Source: Phyllobacterium zundukense (GTDB lineage Bacteria; Pseudomonadota; Alphaproteobacteria; Rhizobiales; Rhizobiaceae). Taken from it: a DNA stretch of 64,000 nucleotides. The stretch lies in NCBI RefSeq assembly GCF_002764115.1, contig NZ_CP017945.1:1-64000 (forward strand), given 5' to 3'. The notes beneath the pieces were generated by a model. It made no database searches. It was not told the origin of the DNA and worked only from the letters and a program-made list of their open reading frames with translations. Positions 60,558 to 64,000 of the stretch are shown here, one piece after another. Numbering within the stretch: the first letter of the stretch is position 1; each line of letters starts with the position of its first letter. Both the position numbers and the translations under genes were made by a program.

Positions 60558-61343
60558 TCAATATCCAAGCATGCTCTTGATCCCCTGCCACGCCCTGTCC
60601 TTGGCCTGTATAAACGCCGGAGGCGCAAGTGTCTCGGGAGGCAGGCTTCGGCGCTTTCCGTCAAGGACAAGAGTGAGCATGCGGATCTCACCGTCGGTAA
60701 AGTAGCGGCTTCCCTCCCCATTGCGCCCGTTGAGCGTTGGCCCAACACCCGAGACCTGATAGATCGCCTCCACCATGCCGGCATTCGTGAGATCCGTCGA
60801 GAAATAGTCCCGCTCAGCGTCGATATCCGGGGCAATATCGTGCGTGACCTGGCCCGTATATTTGCTGAGTCCTACGCCCTGATCGAAAGTTGCCGACCCT
60901 AGCCAGACCGGACGCTGTTCGGCTCCCGTTTCGAGGACTTTCCACAAACGCACGTGATGACGCTGACGCGCGCTGGTACCGACGGGCTTCTCGTAAGCGA
61001 GATCCTCGCGCCGCCCATCGTAAAAGAGTGGGCTGACCGGAGCCCTGTCATATGGCCGGTCAAGCACAACGCTTCCGATAATATCGAGGCTTGACCGTAG
61101 GGTGACAGGGTCGGCGGGAAACCACGCGCCAGCATGCATGGCACGAATAATGTCCTCACGATCGCCGATCAGGCCGACATTGAGTGGATCGCCCGGAATA
61201 CCGCCTGCTGTATTGGTAACCATCGGATGGCTGGCAAGGTCTGGTTGCCGTTCATAATGGGTCCAGGCTGCAGGAAGCGCTACATAAGCGAGAAGAACAT
61301 ATACTAAGATGAGGACGGCACCGCTAACGAACAGACGCTTCAT
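60558..61343 (-). CDS. LssY-type C-terminal domain protein, membrane-anchored
   Basis: A 261-residue protein with one N-terminal membrane helix (LFVSGAVLILVYVLLAYVAL) and a periplasmic LssY_C domain: GDPLNVGLIGDREDIIRAMH, GAWFPADPVTLRSSL, DRAPVSPLFYDGRREDLAYE and HHVRLWKV. LssY-like domains occur with PAP2 phosphatases and in stand-alone exported proteins; function not known. It is convergent with the YcaO locus and co-directional with the DUF4239 gene, 33 bases apart. Confidence 0.82.
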   Translation of the reverse strand: MKRLFVSGAVLILVYVLLAYVALPAAWTHYERQPDLASHPMVTNTAGGIPGDPLNVGLIGDREDIIRAMHAGAWFPADPVTLRSSLDIIGSVVLDRPYDRAPVSPLFYDGRREDLAYEKPVGTSARQRHHVRLWKVLETGAEQRPVWLGSATFDQGVGLSKYTGQVTHDIAPDIDAERDYFSTDLTNAGMVEAIYQVSGVGPTLNGRNGEGSRYFTDGEIRMLTLVLDGKRRSLPPETLAPPAFIQAKDRAWQGIKSMLGY

Positions 61344-61376
61344 TTCCCATCCTGTATATTGCGTTCCTTCCCATCC

Positions 61377-62141
61377 TCAGTTTCCCCCGAGATTGGCAAG
61401 CGCCGTTCGCAACGGAGCATCGGAGACCTGAATGAATCCGAGATAGGGATGGGCCATGTCGATGATCAAAAATACCGCACCCGCCACCGACAGTGCACAT
61501 ACAAACAATACGCAAACAACCGTACCGTTGCTGGGCGCCAAAAGCCCGAACGTGAAGAACAGAAGAGCGAGCCAGAACACCAGAATCGCGAGGAATGCCC
61601 ATGGCAGTCCCTCATTGTCTTTTTCGATAAGCAACCAATGGGCCTCCGCTATTTGCCCGCTCACTTCAAGGCCGCGCGATTGCAGTGAGCCTCTGGCATC
61701 GGTGTCGGGAGACAGTGCTCGCAATTCGTCTTGCACAACCTCAATGCCCCGATCGCTCATGGCGCCACCTGTTGCCGGTTGGTCATCGTCCCTGCCACCC
61801 CAGGCTTTGCGGAGCCGTATTTCAACGAGTTCAGCGAGCATCCGACGTGCCGTCGCAGTCTCTGGGCCGTAGTGCGCCATGACACGGTCCAGCAACACCA
61901 ACCGCGCTACCGATGTTCTCAACTCGGCTTCTGCATCGTCAAAAGTTGTCTTCGCCGACGCGATCAAGAAGCCGAGGGCCAGGGCCGACAATGTCCCGAC
62001 CACCGCCGTTGCAAGCTTGATCGCATCTCTGGACTCAGTACTGAGATGATGATCCGGCAATCGTTCGCGAAGAACCATCCCTAACATTGCAGCAAGGGAC
62101 AGGCAGATGAACACGATCCCGCCGATGGCGAGCGCGCTCAT
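61377..62141 (-). CDS. DUF4239 (bestrophin-like) membrane protein
   Basis: A 254-residue protein with four hydrophobic helices: two at the N terminus (IGGIVFICLSLAAMLGMVL, then TAVVGTLSALALGFLIA) and two at the C terminus (FLAILVFWLALLFFTFGLL, then VLFVCALSVAGAVFLI), flanking a soluble domain about 80-180. It matches DUF4239, proposed to relate to bestrophin anion channels. Function unproven. The start at 62141 (MSALAIGG) lies before the first helix; the frame is open to a GTG at 62216. Confidence 0.8.
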   Translation of the reverse strand: MSALAIGGIVFICLSLAAMLGMVLRERLPDHHLSTESRDAIKLATAVVGTLSALALGFLIASAKTTFDDAEAELRTSVARLVLLDRVMAHYGPETATARRMLAELVEIRLRKAWGGRDDDQPATGGAMSDRGIEVVQDELRALSPDTDARGSLQSRGLEVSGQIAEAHWLLIEKDNEGLPWAFLAILVFWLALLFFTFGLLAPSNGTVVCVLFVCALSVAGAVFLIIDMAHPYLGFIQVSDAPLRTALANLGGN

Positions 62142-62485
62142 AGGTGATGCCAAGTTGCTGATCTCACCAGGAATACCTCTCCAACTGAAGCACGATGCGG
62201 GTGACAATTCGCGCACGTCATTCGACTAAGTGACGCCCGATCATACAATGATGATCTCCAACTGCATCAACAGAATCTGGCAGAAGCAGCCTTCTATGTA
62301 CTACGTGATGACGAAGCGCCCGGATACTGGGGACCACAAAGTTCTCGCGTCGCATTGATCCTCCACGGGCTGGGCTATGAGTCGCGAGGGTGGTATGAGA
62401 TCGTCGCGCCTGATTTTGCTGGAGGCACTCCTTGCCAGCTCACGCGTGTATGATTTTGCCGAGCTTTACCTTCGGACCCGTGCTT
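62142..62485. other. Intergenic region between divergent DUF4239 and calcium antiporter genes
   Basis: About 340 bases that should hold both promoters. On the plus strand a 68-codon open stretch (about 62209-62454) without an ATG start encodes a peptide-like sequence (RVALILHGLGYESRGWYE) that could be the remnant of a hydrolase; there is not enough of it to call. No RNA gene is seen. Confidence 0.4.
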
Positions 62486-63598
62486 ATGACCACTAATACT
62501 TTGCCGATCCATACCTACCTGCTCCCGATCGGATCGGTCGTGCTTGCAGCAGGGATCCATCTGATCGGCGTCCCGATAGGCGATGGGTATCCGGGGGTAC
62601 GCATCCTGGTTTCGTTGCTCGCCATTTGCGTGCTGCTTACAACAGTGTTCGTCGTTCTCCAGCATGCCGAAATGTTGGCGGTGCGCCTCGGCCAACCTTA
62701 CGGAACACTGCTTCTCACGTTCGCAGTCACTACCGTCGAAGTTTCAATCATCGTTTCAATGATGCTGCATGGCGAGAACAATCCGACGCTGGCTCGTGAA
62801 TCCGTATTCTCCACCATTATGATCGTTTGTGCCGGCGTCGTAGGTCTTTGCCTAACACTCGGCGGATGGCAGCATCGTCAGCAGGATCTGAAAAGGCAGG
62901 GCACGAATGCATTCCTTTCTGTTCTGACCGCGCTGGCAGTCCTGACACTTGTCTTGCCCAACTTCACTCTTGCAGCAAAGCCGGGAACCTTCTCACCCGT
63001 GCAACTCATCTTTGTCAGTCTCTGCTCTGTCCTGCTATATGGCAGCTTCGTTTTCGCGCAGACCGTCGGGCATCGTGACGATTTCTTGGATGATGGCGCA
63101 GGCCATGACAGCCAGCATATGAGCCACGTCGTTGTAAGGGGAACCATATGGGTGAACGCCGTACTTCTTCTGACCGGTCTTGTTGGCATCGTTCTTCTCG
63201 CCGAGCAGGTGGCCATCGGCGTGGAGGATGGTCTTGCGGCTCTTCACGTTGAACAGACCGACACGATCGTCGGCGCCTTCATCGCCACTCTGGTTCTTTT
63301 GCCAGAAGCACTCTCGGCCATTCGAGCCGCCCTCAACAATGAGCTGCAACGCAGCCTCAATATTGCGCTTGGATCGGCACTCGCGACCATTGGCCTGACC
63401 ATTCCAGCTGTCGGAATAGCCAGCCTCGTGACAGACCGGGAGCTCACCCTTGGTCTGCCAGCCGGTGACTCGATCCTTCTGGCGCTGATACTCTCGATCA
63501 GCATTCACAGCTTCGGGACCGGTCGAACAACCGTACTGACGGGGCTCGTCCACCTTGTTGTCTTTATCGCTTTCCTCATGCTGATCGCGTTCCCCTGA
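62486..63598 (+). CDS. chaA: Ca2+/H+ antiporter, ChaA type
   Basis: Inner-membrane cation antiporter of 370 residues. About eleven hydrophobic helices are visible, with the two alpha repeats of the CaCA superfamily: LTFAVTTVEVSIIVSMMLHG (first, with a Glu) and ATLVLLPEALSAIRAAL (second, with the conserved P-E pair). The linker HRDDFLDDGAGHDSQHMSHV is acidic and His-rich as in ChaA. The start at 62486 (MTTNTLPIH) is chosen from the usual ChaA length; ATG at 62450 is possible. It is divergent from the DUF4239 gene; regulation is not apparent. Confidence 0.92.
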   Translation: MTTNTLPIHTYLLPIGSVVLAAGIHLIGVPIGDGYPGVRILVSLLAICVLLTTVFVVLQHAEMLAVRLGQPYGTLLLTFAVTTVEVSIIVSMMLHGENNPTLARESVFSTIMIVCAGVVGLCLTLGGWQHRQQDLKRQGTNAFLSVLTALAVLTLVLPNFTLAAKPGTFSPVQLIFVSLCSVLLYGSFVFAQTVGHRDDFLDDGAGHDSQHMSHVVVRGTIWVNAVLLLTGLVGIVLLAEQVAIGVEDGLAALHVEQTDTIVGAFIATLVLLPEALSAIRAALNNELQRSLNIALGSALATIGLTIPAVGIASLVTDRELTLGLPAGDSILLALILSISIHSFGTGRTTVLTGLVHLVVFIAFLMLIAFP

Positions 63599-63704
63599 AA
63601 TCCGCGACGTCGCGCCTGTCATCCGCTGCTAAGCGAAGCTGTTCCATCAGGCGCGTCAGGCCGGTTGTGCATAACGGATTTGCAATTGTTTTTCGTTAAA
63701 AGCT

Positions 63705-64000
63705 TCAGGTGAAATCGCCGATCTGGACGGATGCTCTTTCGCCTCTGACCGTGTCGGTCGCGCAATCCTGTCGAGCCAACTGTCCATGCCGCCTTCTGGA
63801 ACGGATAATAAAACGGAAAAACGAACTGAGGAGCGCAAGCGGACACGGCTGCGTTCGGGCAAACTCGTAATGCTCACGGGCCAGTTTCTCACTGAATGTC
63901 ATTTTCAAAATCTTGCCGGTGGCGGTGCCAAAATCAGGATTGTCAGCCAGTGTGCTGTGCCCAATCGTTTTTGGCTGTTTGACGATCAATATTGCGGCGC
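63705..64000 (-). CDS. Partial protein at the window edge, C-terminal part, function unclear
   Basis: The frame is open from the right window edge to a stop at 63705 and reads about 98 residues, including KQPKTIGHSTLADNPDFG, then TATGKILKMTFSEKLARE and a basic tail (FFRFIIRSRRRHG). The TATGKILK segment resembles the C-terminal catalytic-lysine motif of acyl-adenylate ligases, but the flanking sequence does not match well, so I do not name it. It could also be a degenerate end. Nothing else of the gene is visible. Confidence 0.4.
   Translation of the reverse strand, partial: AAILIVKQPKTIGHSTLADNPDFGTATGKILKMTFSEKLAREHYEFARTQPCPLALLSSFFRFIIRSRRRHGQLARQDCATDTVRGERASVQIGDFT

Noticed and set aside
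62209..62454. 68-codon open stretch as a small gene
   Set aside because: No start codon with a ribosome site and only weak resemblance to a hydrolase; mentioned only as possible remnant.
63705..64000. Acyl-CoA synthetase C terminus
   Set aside because: Only the TATGKILK stretch fits; flanking residues do not match the family and the window ends before more can be seen.

Overview
The window is a roughly 57% GC chromosomal or large-replicon segment of an alphaproteobacterium, most likely Hyphomicrobiales (Brucellaceae/Phyllobacteriaceae/Rhizobiaceae). The grounds are an aqpS-containing ars operon, a CueR/HmrR-type copper regulon, dipeptide-type ABC transporters with amine-catabolic enzymes, a DUF1127 protein, a TfuA protein, and tightly packed operons with ATGA overlaps. 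I saw no rRNA, tRNA, CRISPR array or prophage. The assignment rests on protein families, not on a marker gene.

Layout. 1-1437: end of kbl and complete tdh (threonine to glycine). 1789-6564: secreted alpha/beta hydrolase, an intact IS30-family element, a DUF1127/LysR divergent pair with a perfect palindrome between them, and a Fae-like protein. 6797-11085: RND pump and its adaptor. 11558-14715: a five-gene arsenic operon (arsR, an arsC-acetyltransferase fusion, aqpS, a second unrelated arsC, arsH) driven by what looks like a leaderless, ArsR-repressed promoter. 14927-18569: a four-gene glycolipid/glycan membrane operon. 18713-23945: copper detoxification (CusF-like, cupredoxin, multicopper oxidase, TolC-like lipoprotein). 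23989-31614: organic acid and amine catabolism, with a frameshifted aldehyde dehydrogenase and a deletion scar. 31625-35861: CopZ-like chaperone, Lrp regulator, MerR regulator and a Zn/Cd/Pb P-type ATPase. 35910-44593: cupin plus a GntR-controlled ABC importer/oxidase operon. 44828-51773: RcnR/CDF metal operon and a CopA-ferredoxin reductase-CueR operon. 51819-53396: a second deletion scar (LysR and GMC oxidoreductase remnants). 53486-60500: a YcaO/TfuA peptide-modification locus. 60558-64000: LssY-like, DUF4239, Ca2+/H+ antiporter and an edge fragment.

How the parts connect. Metal handling dominates: three copper transcription units (23885, 31692 and 51713 starts) each carry a near-identical MerR-type promoter (TTGACC, 19-bp spacer), so the CueR encoded at 47686-48147 probably controls all three. 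The Zn/Cd pump and the CDF exporter have their own regulators and operator-like dyads. Two amine-catabolism blocks contribute transport, oxidation, transamination and aldehyde oxidation steps.

The best candidate for an undescribed system is 53486-60500. It holds a large cyclase/AAA/TPR protein, a YcaO enzyme without the C-terminal PxPxP tail, TfuA, an M4-like zinc peptidase and a 233-residue Cys-containing protein with an AT-rich core. This looks like a thioamide- or azole-forming peptide or protein modification locus whose substrate is not obvious; the 233-residue protein is the leading candidate.
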